Positions 45,051 through 52,377 of a stretch of 64,000 nucleotides of DNA are shown piece by piece. The stretch comes from Anaerolineales bacterium UBA2395 (GTDB lineage: Bacteria > Chloroflexota > Anaerolineae > Anaerolineales > Villigracilaceae). Under the pieces are notes generated by a model, which saw only the letters and a program-made list of their open reading frames with translations, ran no database searches and was not told the DNA's origin. The stretch lies in assembly GCA_002343775.1 (NCBI GenBank), contig DDSH01000010.1, positions 1 through 64,000 of the forward strand. Direction: 5' to 3'. How positions within the stretch are numbered: position 1 is the first letter of the stretch; each line of letters opens with the position of its first letter. Made by a program: the position numbers and the translations under genes.

Positions 45051-45955
45051 AAGTCCTTCAAGGCGTGTTGGGAGATATAGTTCCTTGTAAAACATACCTG
45101 CTGATAACCGCATTGTTTACAGATCGATGGTTGCTGCAGGGCATTCAAGGGTGGGTGTGGTCCCTTCTTCGCAAGGTTGGACAGGGACACCACTGTTTTT
45201 TCCAGATCCCGGTTGGCGAGGAGTGGATCGAACTTCTTTGCTTCACCGGTCTCTCGATCCAAAGAAACGATGGCGGGCGTGTTGGACCAGGGCTGGTTTC
45301 CCAGGGTTGTACAGCGGTTGAGCAGGGAAAAGCGCAGTTGATCCTGTTCGCCATTGGAGACGAGCGAGCCGATCCTGGTTTCTGTGACATGCCCCACCTG
45401 ATATTGCCAGACCCATGCATCGAACTGGACAGGCATGCGTACACCGGGCGGAAGGGTCAGGCAGACTTTTTCCGCCTTCAGGATGTAGCCAGCATCCCGC
45501 CCAATCAACATGTCACTGCGCCAGTCCTGAGAGAGGAACGCCCAGGTGCGGACATAGATGGATAGGTTGCGCCAGTCCCCGCCAAGGTTGTGGATCGCAT
45601 TTTGGGAACCATATCGGCGGTAAAGGGGAATGTTCCCACCCCGAAAGAGCGGCATGAGTTCCGGAGATTTGAGATTACTGTGCTGTGTGCGATACACCTC
45701 CACCTCGCGGATATAGGAGCGAATTTCATCGAGGAGGTTTTCGAAGCCATATTGGATCAGGAATTCCACCAGGGTCTTGCCGGTGGATAGATCTTCCAGG
45801 GATTTCCAGACAGGATCAAAAGGCGGAGTAGGATCTACACCCATCAGCCACCAGCGTGCGGCATTGGGACAAAAGGTATATAGCATTGCGGACAGGATGG
45901 GATTCCCGCGTGCGTTTTTGGGATTGAGCATGGCAAGGAAGAGATCAGTGTACAT
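45047..45955 (-). CDS. Unrecognised protein with C-terminal Cys cluster
   Basis: 302 residues, soluble. The end reads SICKQCGYQQVCFTRN, a C-x2-C-x5-C set that could hold a metal together with another residue. The pattern recalls the Cas4/RecB C-terminal Fe-S motif, but no D...E-x-K nuclease core is convincing. It lies between the prepilin peptidase (10-base overlap) and the VirB6-like gene (ATGA overlap), so it is a standard member of this secretion operon. Function unknown. Confidence 0.6.
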   Translation of the reverse strand: MYTDLFLAMLNPKNARGNPILSAMLYTFCPNAARWWLMGVDPTPPFDPVWKSLEDLSTGKTLVEFLIQYGFENLLDEIRSYIREVEVYRTQHSNLKSPELMPLFRGGNIPLYRRYGSQNAIHNLGGDWRNLSIYVRTWAFLSQDWRSDMLIGRDAGYILKAEKVCLTLPPGVRMPVQFDAWVWQYQVGHVTETRIGSLVSNGEQDQLRFSLLNRCTTLGNQPWSNTPAIVSLDRETGEAKKFDPLLANRDLEKTVVSLSNLAKKGPHPPLNALQQPSICKQCGYQQVCFTRNYISQHALKDL

Positions 45956-46340
45956 GCCAGACCATCAGGAGAAAGGGGATCGTCCGCCAGGCAGCAGGGG
46001 ATTTTGTGCCAGTGAGGGATTGCTTCTGAAACAACCTCCAGAAGAACTGAAGGATGCTGGTGATTAGGAAGGAAAGAAATATAAGCAGGATCAGAGATGG
46101 AATATTGGAATCGGGTAATGCCCAAAGAACAGCCATCCAAAGTTTTACATCCCCGGCGCCCATCCAGCCGCTTGCCCAGGCGGAAAGCAGCAGAAAACAT
46201 GCCAGCCACAAATCCATATGCCCAGGGAAGTGAGCGATCATGCCCGCAAGGATCAATGGGTAAGTGGACCAGTTTGGGATGCGCCGAGTGCGCAGGTCAT
46301 ATAGACTTACTGTGAGAAGATAAATGAGCAACCAGATCAT
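45945..46340 (-). CDS. Type IV prepilin peptidase, A24 (CpaA-like)
   Basis: 131 residues, four to five membrane helices. Both catalytic aspartate motifs of the family are present: YDLRTRRIPNW and GWMGAGDVKL (G-x-GD). This compact CpaA/TadV form lacks the methylase domain. It would process the TadE/pilin-like subunits. It is the first gene of the minus-strand operon. Confidence 0.82.
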   Translation of the reverse strand: MIWLLIYLLTVSLYDLRTRRIPNWSTYPLILAGMIAHFPGHMDLWLACFLLLSAWASGWMGAGDVKLWMAVLWALPDSNIPSLILLIFLSFLITSILQFFWRLFQKQSLTGTKSPAAWRTIPFLLMVWHVH

Positions 46341-46774
46341 TGGTTGCTGATGATATATATATGAATGGGTGGGTATGGGGAACGTGTCGCTTTTGTTCAG
46401 GGTTGGAGTTAGCGACAGCGGTTGTGTACCGAGCGGAATATTTGGTAAAATATCTTTGCAACGTTCAGGGTGCCCCCCTCACCTTGGACGTTGCATTTTT
46501 GTGGGATTGCTTCAGCGCATGATTATCAGTCATCCGGATGCAGCAAAAGTAACGCAGAACTGCATAATTTTTGCCAAAAATTAGTGGGACGAGAAGGGAG
46601 GCTATTTCCAAACCATAACCTAAACGGAATGCCGGATAGATGCGAAAGTACGTGCTTGAACGCCACTCTGCTACCTCGAAAATCAAACCTTTTTTATGGC
46701 AAGGTATTCTTCAATGCGATTGGACACGATGCCCCATTGAAGAATACCCTCCTTCCGTACGATTACATGATTTG
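46341..46774. other. Intergenic region with a long hairpin
   Basis: No gene supported. GGTATTCTTCAATG (46703-46716) and CATTGAAGAATACC (46735-46748) are exact inverted copies with an 18-base loop, directly downstream of the SRPBCC gene on its strand, and probably act as a terminator without a T-run. Nothing else is recognised from 46341 to 46700, where the promoter of the secretion operon must lie. Confidence 0.5.
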
Positions 46775-47218
46775 CTACTTATTTATTTGTTGTTCAAGAC
46801 CTGAAAATGCGATGCTCCATGCTTTTTCCTGCCATGAACGCGCATCCTCCCACTCAGCCGCGCTTCGCCAACCAGTATGGATCAGACGCACCACAGTTCC
46901 AAGTTCGGATGGTTGAAAGAAGATAACCACATGAGTTAGAGGGTCAGCATTGTTCGCAAATTGTTTGTACTGTTTCGGGCTTTTCCATTCAAAGCAGATG
47001 AACTGATTGGCTTCCAGAGCGGTAATCTTGCAGCCAATCGTACTATTATTTTCTCGATCTTGCGGGTCCCAGAACAATTCATATTGACCGCCGGGAAACA
47101 TTTCGACCTCGGCGATTACACACAACCACGTCTCAAGTTCATTCTTTTTGGTAAACAATTCATAGGCGCGTTTAATATCACATTTCAAATCTACGACCAG
47201 GTTGATGATTTTGTCCAC
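46775..47218 (-). CDS. SRPBCC/AHSA1-like ligand-binding protein
   Basis: About 147 residues. GGAG at 47226-47229 is 7 bases from a GTG at 47218 but only 1 base from the ATG at 47224, so the GTG is the likelier start. The pattern (AYELFTKKNELETWL, PGGQYELFWDPQDREN, GCKITALEANQFICFEWK, VRLIHTGWRSAAEWEDAR...W) matches AHSA1/SRPBCC proteins, which bind hydrophobic ligands or help Hsp90-like chaperones. It sits with two VOC genes in a minus-strand cluster. Confidence 0.8.
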   Translation of the reverse strand: MDKIINLVVDLKCDIKRAYELFTKKNELETWLCVIAEVEMFPGGQYELFWDPQDRENNSTIGCKITALEANQFICFEWKSPKQYKQFANNADPLTHVVIFFQPSELGTVVRLIHTGWRSAAEWEDARSWQEKAWSIAFSGLEQQINK

Positions 47219-47262
47219 GCACATTCTCCAAATTCATATACTTCTCAAGTATTTCCACGTAT

Positions 47263-47304
47263 CATTTCATTCAGGTGAATAACGCTCTTCACCTGAATGA
47301 AATG
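47263..47304. repeat. 17-bp perfect hairpin between VOC and SRPBCC genes
   Basis: CATTTCATTCAGGTGAA (47263-47279) and TTCACCTGAATGAAATG (47288-47304) are exact inverted copies with an 8-base loop. Probably a terminator or mRNA-processing site after the VOC gene. Confidence 0.65.
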
Positions 47305-47326
47305 CGTGTTGCAAAGCCTTGGAACC

Positions 47327-47686
47327 TTAAGAGTTCTTGCCTGTATATAACGCAAGTACGTTCCCCGTGGGGTCCTGAAAGACCCCAAACCAACCCGTGC
47401 CGGGAATTTCAGTTTTTTGTTTCAACACCGTCCCGCCTAATTGAACCGCTCGTTTCAGATCATCATCGATATTGTCGCTGGCAATATAGACCAAAACACG
47501 ACCTGCCGGTGTTTCTGGGGAGACCTGTGGAAAACCGCCGCCGGAGCCGTCACCTGCCTCCCACATGGTGTAATCAATTTCAGGCATGGGGACGATCTTC
47601 CAGCCGAATAGATCCTGATAAAACTTTCCCGAAGTATTTACATCAGATGCGGGGATCTCTACATGGACAATATTTCGCTTTGACAT
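47327..47686 (-). CDS. VOC-superfamily (glyoxalase-like) protein
   Basis: 119 residues. Typical VOC pattern: VHVEIPASDVNTSGKFYQDLFGW, then GGGFPQV, VYIASDNIDDDLKRAVQLGGT and FGVFQDPTGNVLALY. The positions of metal-binding His/Glu are partly kept (H8 and a late Q/D). Closely similar proteins are annotated as PhnB/glyoxalase-like without known substrate. A purine-rich site lies upstream of the ATG. Confidence 0.85.
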   Translation of the reverse strand: MSKRNIVHVEIPASDVNTSGKFYQDLFGWKIVPMPEIDYTMWEAGDGSGGGFPQVSPETPAGRVLVYIASDNIDDDLKRAVQLGGTVLKQKTEIPGTGWFGVFQDPTGNVLALYTGKNS

Positions 47687-47712
47687 GGATATTTATCTCC
47701 TGCAGTAGTGGT

Positions 47713-48072
47713 TTATGGCTGGTCAAGCATGATCTGGTTACCATCCGGGTCTTCGAACATGATCGAAGCCGGTCCGCTACCTGTTTCATCCACTTCTTCA
47801 AAGATATGGACACCACCGCTTTTTAGGATTTTCTGCAGGGCGCGCACGTCGGGCGGATTGAACGTTAGGATATTCTTTTCGAACATCCCTTGGAACAAAC
47901 CGATCTTTACGGACTCGTGCTCAAGGATGCGCCATTTGCTGGTATCCGTATCTCGAAAGCCATCATTCATATGTCCTCCATCGATCACTTTAAAGCCCAT
48001 CAATTCATAGAAAGCCTGGCTTTTCTCGATATTGGCAACGGTCAAACTGAGTGAAAACGTTCCTAATTTCAT
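47713..48072 (-). CDS. VOC-superfamily protein 2
   Basis: Start at 48072 (MKLGTFSLSL), preceded by GGAG with a 5-base gap. About 119 residues: SLTVANIEKSQAFYELMGF, the DTDTSKWRILEHESVKIGLFQGMF segment and IMFEDPDGNQIMLDQ are characteristic VOC blocks. It is followed after 26 bases by the other VOC gene. A paired arrangement of two VOC genes suggests handling of related small molecules. Substrate unknown. Confidence 0.85.
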   Translation of the reverse strand: MKLGTFSLSLTVANIEKSQAFYELMGFKVIDGGHMNDGFRDTDTSKWRILEHESVKIGLFQGMFEKNILTFNPPDVRALQKILKSGGVHIFEEVDETGSGPASIMFEDPDGNQIMLDQP

Positions 48073-48133
48073 GTCATCTCCTTTTAAATAAATAAGAACA
48101 CTTGTGCTAAAATAGGTGAACATCCAATCTGGA

Positions 48134-48538
48134 CTATATGAGGATCAACGCAAAAACGATCCCCACCACAAAACAGCAGACGGCTCCGATCCAAAATTCG
48201 ATTTGCAGCCGTTGCAGTGGATACGTACTGAGAAGCAAGCGATCAATTTCGCGCGGGATCATTTTGAAAGTTAACAAAACTCCGCCGAAGGAAAGCCCTT
48301 TTAACCACCCGGTCCCCGGCAGGGCAGATTTGAGGATGTCATATAACAGTGCCCAAAGGATGCATTGAACCAGAATGGCAGCAAGGATTTTTACTACGGT
48401 CTGCGGCGATTTTGGAAGGGCACGTACCCCCGGCGCACCTGCGGTTAGACTGTAAATTCGGTCTGTCCAAGGATTGAAGAACAGGATTGCAGCAGTGACA
48501 AACCAGGCAAATGTTGCGGTTAGAACGGCAATGATCAT
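48134..48538 (-). CDS. Four-helix membrane protein (DUF1761-like)
   Basis: Start at 48538 (MIIAVLTA) because AAGGA lies upstream. About 134 residues with four hydrophobic helices (about 2-22, 50-68, 80-95, 112-132) and the polar segment NPWTDRIYSLTAGAPGVRALPKSP near the first loop, as in small DUF1761-like proteins. It is transcribed away from the sigma factor gene. Confidence 0.5.
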   Translation of the reverse strand: MIIAVLTATFAWFVTAAILFFNPWTDRIYSLTAGAPGVRALPKSPQTVVKILAAILVQCILWALLYDILKSALPGTGWLKGLSFGGVLLTFKMIPREIDRLLLSTYPLQRLQIEFWIGAVCCFVVGIVFALILI

Positions 48539-48668
48539 GGTTTTTCCTTTTCTAATGGATTTTCCTGAAACCCATACGGTTTCGGTCATTAAATAATTAG
48601 ACACACGGGCATGCCAAAATGGATGATTTCACGACATGGATCTCGATATTCATGTGAAAGGATGACTT

Positions 48669-49466
48669 ATGAACACCCACTCTGAGAACTTCCCTTATGA
48701 GACTGAATTCATGGATCTGCAGGGAAAACTGGTTGGTTTTTTATATCGGTTGACCTGTAACCGTCAGGATGCGGAAGACCTGGCCCAGGATACCTACATT
48801 GCAGTTCGACAAAATATCGCCGGGTTCAAAGAACGCTCCTCTTTCAAAACATGGGTCTTTTCAATCGCCATCAATAAAGCCAGGAACCACCATCGGGTTC
48901 AAAAACGCTGGGCTGTTGATTATCAGGACAGGGGAGAGGCTGCCCACATGTCGTCCGAAACCCTCATGGAGCGCCTGATGGATATCCATAACAGCCGCCC
49001 TGATGCGCGTTTTGAAATGCAGGAGCATGTTGATTTCTGTTTCCAGTGCATGGTGAAGACCCTGGACCTGCCCCAGCAGATCTGTCTCTGGCTGCGATAT
49101 TTTTATGACTTCTCGGTTATGGAGATTCAGGATGCGACAGGATTTACCGAAGGAATGGTAAAACACGCCCTGACCTACGGCAAGAAAACGCTGACGGAGG
49201 TCTTTGAAAACCGCTGCGCCTTCATTAATCAGTCGGGAGTCTGCTATCAATGTTCCTCTCTAAATGGATTGTTCAACCCGAAACAGGAGGAGGAGGCAAA
49301 AAGAAACGCGGAAAAGATTCGCAGGCAAATTTCCTCCAACCCCCATTTGGTGGAGTTGCGTATGCAGTTCATCAAGGATATCAACCCGCTTGACGGGAGT
49401 TGCTCACATATACACAATTATTTGATGGAAAACACGCCAAATTGGGCAGAGTCCCGAAAAGAATGA
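48669..49466 (+). CDS. ECF-like RNA polymerase sigma factor with Cys-containing C-terminal tail
   Basis: 265 residues. Region 2 is clear (LVGFLYRLTCNRQDAEDLAQDTYIAV, SFKTWVFSIAINKARNHHR), then region 4 (LDLPQQICLWLRYFYDFSVMEIQDATGFTEGMVKHAL). A C-terminal extension of about 80 residues holds CAFINQSGVCYQCSSLNG, which may bind zinc or sense redox state, as tails of some ECF groups do. AAAGGATG precedes the ATG. The divergent membrane, VOC and SRPBCC genes could be its regulon, which is inferred from position. Confidence 0.82.
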   Translation: MNTHSENFPYETEFMDLQGKLVGFLYRLTCNRQDAEDLAQDTYIAVRQNIAGFKERSSFKTWVFSIAINKARNHHRVQKRWAVDYQDRGEAAHMSSETLMERLMDIHNSRPDARFEMQEHVDFCFQCMVKTLDLPQQICLWLRYFYDFSVMEIQDATGFTEGMVKHALTYGKKTLTEVFENRCAFINQSGVCYQCSSLNGLFNPKQEEEAKRNAEKIRRQISSNPHLVELRMQFIKDINPLDGSCSHIHNYLMENTPNWAESRKE

Positions 49467-49474
49467 GCGGCTCA

Positions 49475-50371
49475 TCAAGGATGGTCTGCAAAATATCCCT
49501 GTAGGGCGGGTTCGATCTTGACGGCATGACTGACGCCAGCAATGGCGAATACCCGCTCTCCCTGCTCAACCAGTTCAATGATCACCTGGATGAAATGTTC
49601 GTCACGCGGTAGATTCGTCTCGATTTCGCCCAGGAAGCCTGGCAACCCATATTCATCCGAAACATCGCGCCAATCCGGACCTTCGGGGAAATAGTCCGCC
49701 CATGCAGCGTCCACATCTTCAAGGGATGCAAAGACGCCCTCGATGCCGCGCCAATCCTTCTTGTCCTGAAGCGACTCCTTTACGATTGCTTCCGAGTCTT
49801 CCGAAGTTCCAAATCGTCTAGCGGAAAATGCCGGTCCCAAAACCACACGAAGAGCGATCTGTTCCTGTGTAAATGGTTGGGCAAGCAATCGCTCCATCAT
49901 AATGTCAGTGGGTGGTTCCCAGGTATAAGTCGGATTTCCATCTTCCCGTGCCAGCGCATGAACCTTGCCAGGTTCTGAAAATGTCTCGACCGGGTCCATC
50001 AATCCGGGAAACATTATTCCGAGTCTGCTCTCCACCAACGCGACCGATGGGTCGAACAAGTCCCATTCCTCTTGGATGCGTGCAATTTGGGGATCTTTTG
50101 GGTCTTTGGTATGCTCTGCGCCAAAAATCAACACACCTCCACCGTTGGCAATCTCAATGCTGAAAATATATGGCCGCGGATGCGAATTGATCAAACCACC
50201 ATATTCTTCACTGCTCATAATGGGTAGTGGTAAGATGGCATTCCCCTCAGGGATATATTCCGGAACCTTCCTCCAGGCAAAGAGCAATCCCCACAGAACA
50301 AGAGTAACCCAGAGAGCGCTTACGGTTAGTGCAACTTTCTTAATCAGATCTTTCCACGTATGGGGTTGCAT
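49475..50371 (-). CDS. TraB/GumN-like membrane-anchored protein
   Basis: 298 residues. One N-terminal membrane segment (about 10-31). The central block FGAEHTKDPKDPQI...WDLFDPSVALVESR and the end RVFAIAGVSHAVKIEPAL match the two conserved stretches of the TraB/PrgY/GumN family (G-x-E-H-x and G-x-x-H-x...AL). Members are proposed metal-dependent proteases or inhibitors of peptide signals. Activity is unproven. It converges with the sigma factor gene. Confidence 0.65.
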   Translation of the reverse strand: MQPHTWKDLIKKVALTVSALWVTLVLWGLLFAWRKVPEYIPEGNAILPLPIMSSEEYGGLINSHPRPYIFSIEIANGGGVLIFGAEHTKDPKDPQIARIQEEWDLFDPSVALVESRLGIMFPGLMDPVETFSEPGKVHALAREDGNPTYTWEPPTDIMMERLLAQPFTQEQIALRVVLGPAFSARRFGTSEDSEAIVKESLQDKKDWRGIEGVFASLEDVDAAWADYFPEGPDWRDVSDEYGLPGFLGEIETNLPRDEHFIQVIIELVEQGERVFAIAGVSHAVKIEPALQGYFADHP

Positions 50372-50436
50372 TCAGAACACCTCTAGTAAGTTGATGGGTA
50401 TGGATGGTACTACTTTACTACAAGGAGAAGGCATTG

Positions 50437-50901
50437 TCATTGATTCGCAAATCGCTTGACCAGATCATCGATTTGGCGGTGATGGGATGCTTCATGTCCG
50501 GCATATCCAAGCAGCCATTCCAGCGCATTCATGGGCTCAAGGTTTCCGGCATGGCGTAGGTCTGAGTCCCATTGCAAAGGCCAATCCTGAATATATACCA
50601 AGGTTTGTGAGCGCGAGCGTTCCAGCCAGAATCGTATTGTCTGTTTATCCACGCCATAAGGTGGCGGTGGGGGGAGAAAGGTAATGCCAACAGGCGGAAG
50701 AATCCCTTCGCGAAGTGGACGGGAGATCATTTCACGAAGATAGATCTCATCTATGGCAATGTGCATGAATATTTCTCCCAACGACCATGCTTCTTCCTGC
50801 CCCGGACGGGCATCAAGTTGAATCTGAGTTAGCCCAGCCAGGCGTTGATAGGTGACAGTTCTGACTTTATCCAATTCCTGTATTACATTAATTGTGTCCA
50901 T
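50437..50901 (-). CDS. DinB-like four-helix metalloprotein
   Basis: 154 residues. The pattern EEAWSLGEIFMHIAIDEIYL (first His) and LLGYAGHEASHHRQIDDL (H-x3-H) is the metal-binding signature of DinB/YfiT proteins. Some act as thiol-dependent transferases; the substrate here is unknown. The start lies close to the divergent LuxR operon. Confidence 0.85.
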   Translation of the reverse strand: MDTINVIQELDKVRTVTYQRLAGLTQIQLDARPGQEEAWSLGEIFMHIAIDEIYLREMISRPLREGILPPVGITFLPPPPPYGVDKQTIRFWLERSRSQTLVYIQDWPLQWDSDLRHAGNLEPMNALEWLLGYAGHEASHHRQIDDLVKRFANQ

Positions 50902-51014
50902 TTATATATACTCCCAAAGTAATTGTCGTTAGACGAAAAACTAGCCCGTCTTTATTTGTTAGACACTTAAGGAGCCGAAAATGGATGAACTTTGGGGAAG
51001 TGAAGAGATGGAAC

Positions 51015-51044
51015 TTGACACAAGAACATTTGTTCTGTTATTAT
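51015..51044 (+). promoter_or_regulatory. SOS-type promoter with LexA box
   Basis: TTGACA (51015-51020) and TATTAT (51039-51044) are spaced 18 bases apart. The spacer contains AGAACATTTGTTCT (51023-51036), a perfect palindrome with the GAAC-N4-GTTC core of the Gram-positive-type LexA box. The start codon at 51054 is 9 bases after the -10, so the transcript is leaderless or nearly so. LexA control is inferred from this exact motif. Confidence 0.8.
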
Positions 51045-51053
51045 CCCAACAGT

Positions 51054-51473
51054 ATGTCTATCTGGGATCGTCTTCTGTACCTGATAGGCTTGCGCCCTAC
51101 GCCCGGTCCTCGAACCTACCACTTTGATGCGAGTGAAAGCCTGCACGTCACGCTTTCCACCCTATCCTCCGACGAAGGCCGTCCTGAAACCGATTTGATC
51201 CCCGATATCCTGGCCGCAGGTCTGACCCAATACACAGCCAATGAAAGACTCTGGAACACGTGGGAAGCGCTTTCCCCGCGTGAAAAGGATGTGACTGCAC
51301 TGGTGTGTCTGGGCTATACCAACCGTGAGATCGGGGCAAGATTGCACATCTCGCCTGAAACGGTCAAGGATCGCCTCAGGACTGCATTTTTCAAATTCAA
51401 GGTACACAAGCGCAATGATCTGCGCGTTCTATTGTCTCATTGGGATTTCAGCGAGTGGGAACGCCAGCAATAG
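51054..51473 (+). CDS. LuxR-type HTH protein, first gene of PolB2 operon
   Basis: Start at 51054 (MSIWDRLLYL), directly after the SOS promoter. A longer frame from 50892 would pass through the promoter. 139 residues. N-terminal half unrecognised. The C-terminal half is a GerE/LuxR HTH (LSPREKDVTALVCLGYTNREIGARLHISPETVKDRL). There is no receiver or ligand domain of known kind. It could modulate the operon after LexA cleavage. Three co-directional genes follow. Confidence 0.75.
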   Translation: MSIWDRLLYLIGLRPTPGPRTYHFDASESLHVTLSTLSSDEGRPETDLIPDILAAGLTQYTANERLWNTWEALSPREKDVTALVCLGYTNREIGARLHISPETVKDRLRTAFFKFKVHKRNDLRVLLSHWDFSEWERQQ

Positions 51474-51577
51474 GGACTCCGCCATCCCCCTCCCAACATC
51501 TAGTACCCCCATTTCACCCCCATCTGACCCCCAGGTGGGGGCTGTTATTTATAGTGGGATACCTGTATTCTCACCGC

Positions 51578-52108
51578 ATGGATATCCTTCCCGCACTAAA
51601 GACCGGCAAACTGATCGTGGTCTACGCACCAGACGCCGCCCGCACCGAAAGCATGACCCTAATTGCCGAACTCGGCTTGCGTGGGGCAGTCACCATCCTG
51701 GATGGCGGCAACCAGTATCGTCCGTATCAGGTTGCCACATTCCTGCGCAGAAAAACGGTGGATATTTCAACAGCCGCCAACCGGTTGTTCAGTCGGCGTG
51801 CCTTTACCTGCTATGAGATGAACACCTTGTTGTGTTCCACTCCCTACCACAGCCAACCGTATGTGGTCCTGGATCTGCTGAACACTTTTTATGACGATCA
51901 TGTGTCAATTCACGAGGCGGATCGATTATTGAAATCCTGCCTGGGTCAGATCCAACGCCTCGTGTTATCCGGTCCTGTGGTTCTGACTCTCGCCCCACCC
52001 CTGGCAGAGGAGCGTGGTTTCCTGCTTGAGCAGGTCTGCAGACAGGCGGATGAAGTGATGATCAAGGAAGTGCCCGTCTGTCACCCCACCCAACCATCGC
52101 TCTTCTGA
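51578..52108 (+). CDS. RecA/RadA-like protein without P-loop
   Basis: Start at 51578 (MDILPALKTG). 176 residues. The fold pattern fits a RecA-type core: beta-strand IVVYAPDA, then GAVTILDGGNQYRPYQVA with Walker-B-like spacing, RRAFTCYEMNTLL, and strand VVLTLAPPLAEERGFLLEQV. The place of Walker A (APDAARTES) lacks GK[T/S], so ATP binding is doubtful. It resembles the inactivated RecA paralogs encoded next to PolB2 polymerases, from general knowledge of archaeal genomes. It probably has a structural or loading role for the polymerase. Confidence 0.55.
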   Translation: MDILPALKTGKLIVVYAPDAARTESMTLIAELGLRGAVTILDGGNQYRPYQVATFLRRKTVDISTAANRLFSRRAFTCYEMNTLLCSTPYHSQPYVVLDLLNTFYDDHVSIHEADRLLKSCLGQIQRLVLSGPVVLTLAPPLAEERGFLLEQVCRQADEVMIKEVPVCHPTQPSLF

Positions 52109-52113
52109 ATGAT

Positions 52114-52377
52114 ATGGGTCGTACTCTTGTCACCATCACCCAGCTGCTCACCGAGACGGAAGCCAACCTCTCGGCATTTCGACGCACCCTGCGCCGAAGT
52201 GACCAATACATCTTTGACGGCCTCTTTGCTGCCGCGCGTCGGCATATCGCCGCCATCGGGCAGGCGGAGTCTCTGTTGCCCTTTGAGACAGCTCTGCTTG
52301 CGATGCTATTGGAGCAAGCCAAGGAAATCACCGTTCTTCAACAGGAACTCGATGAACTGAAAAAGAGACATGAATGA
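52114..52377 (+). CDS. Small helical protein of the PolB2 operon
   Basis: 87 residues, all-helical by composition, ending in a coiled-coil stretch (EQAKEITVLQQELDELKKRH). No known family. It follows the RecA-like gene by 5 bases and overlaps the polymerase start by 8 bases, so the products are likely made together. It may bridge the RecA-like protein and the polymerase. Confidence 0.6.
   Translation: MGRTLVTITQLLTETEANLSAFRRTLRRSDQYIFDGLFAAARRHIAAIGQAESLLPFETALLAMLLEQAKEITVLQQELDELKKRHE

Noticed and set aside
45047..45955. Cas4-like nuclease because of the C-terminal C-x2-C-x5-C motif.
   Set aside because: No D...E-x-K core, and it belongs to the secretion operon rather than to the cas genes.
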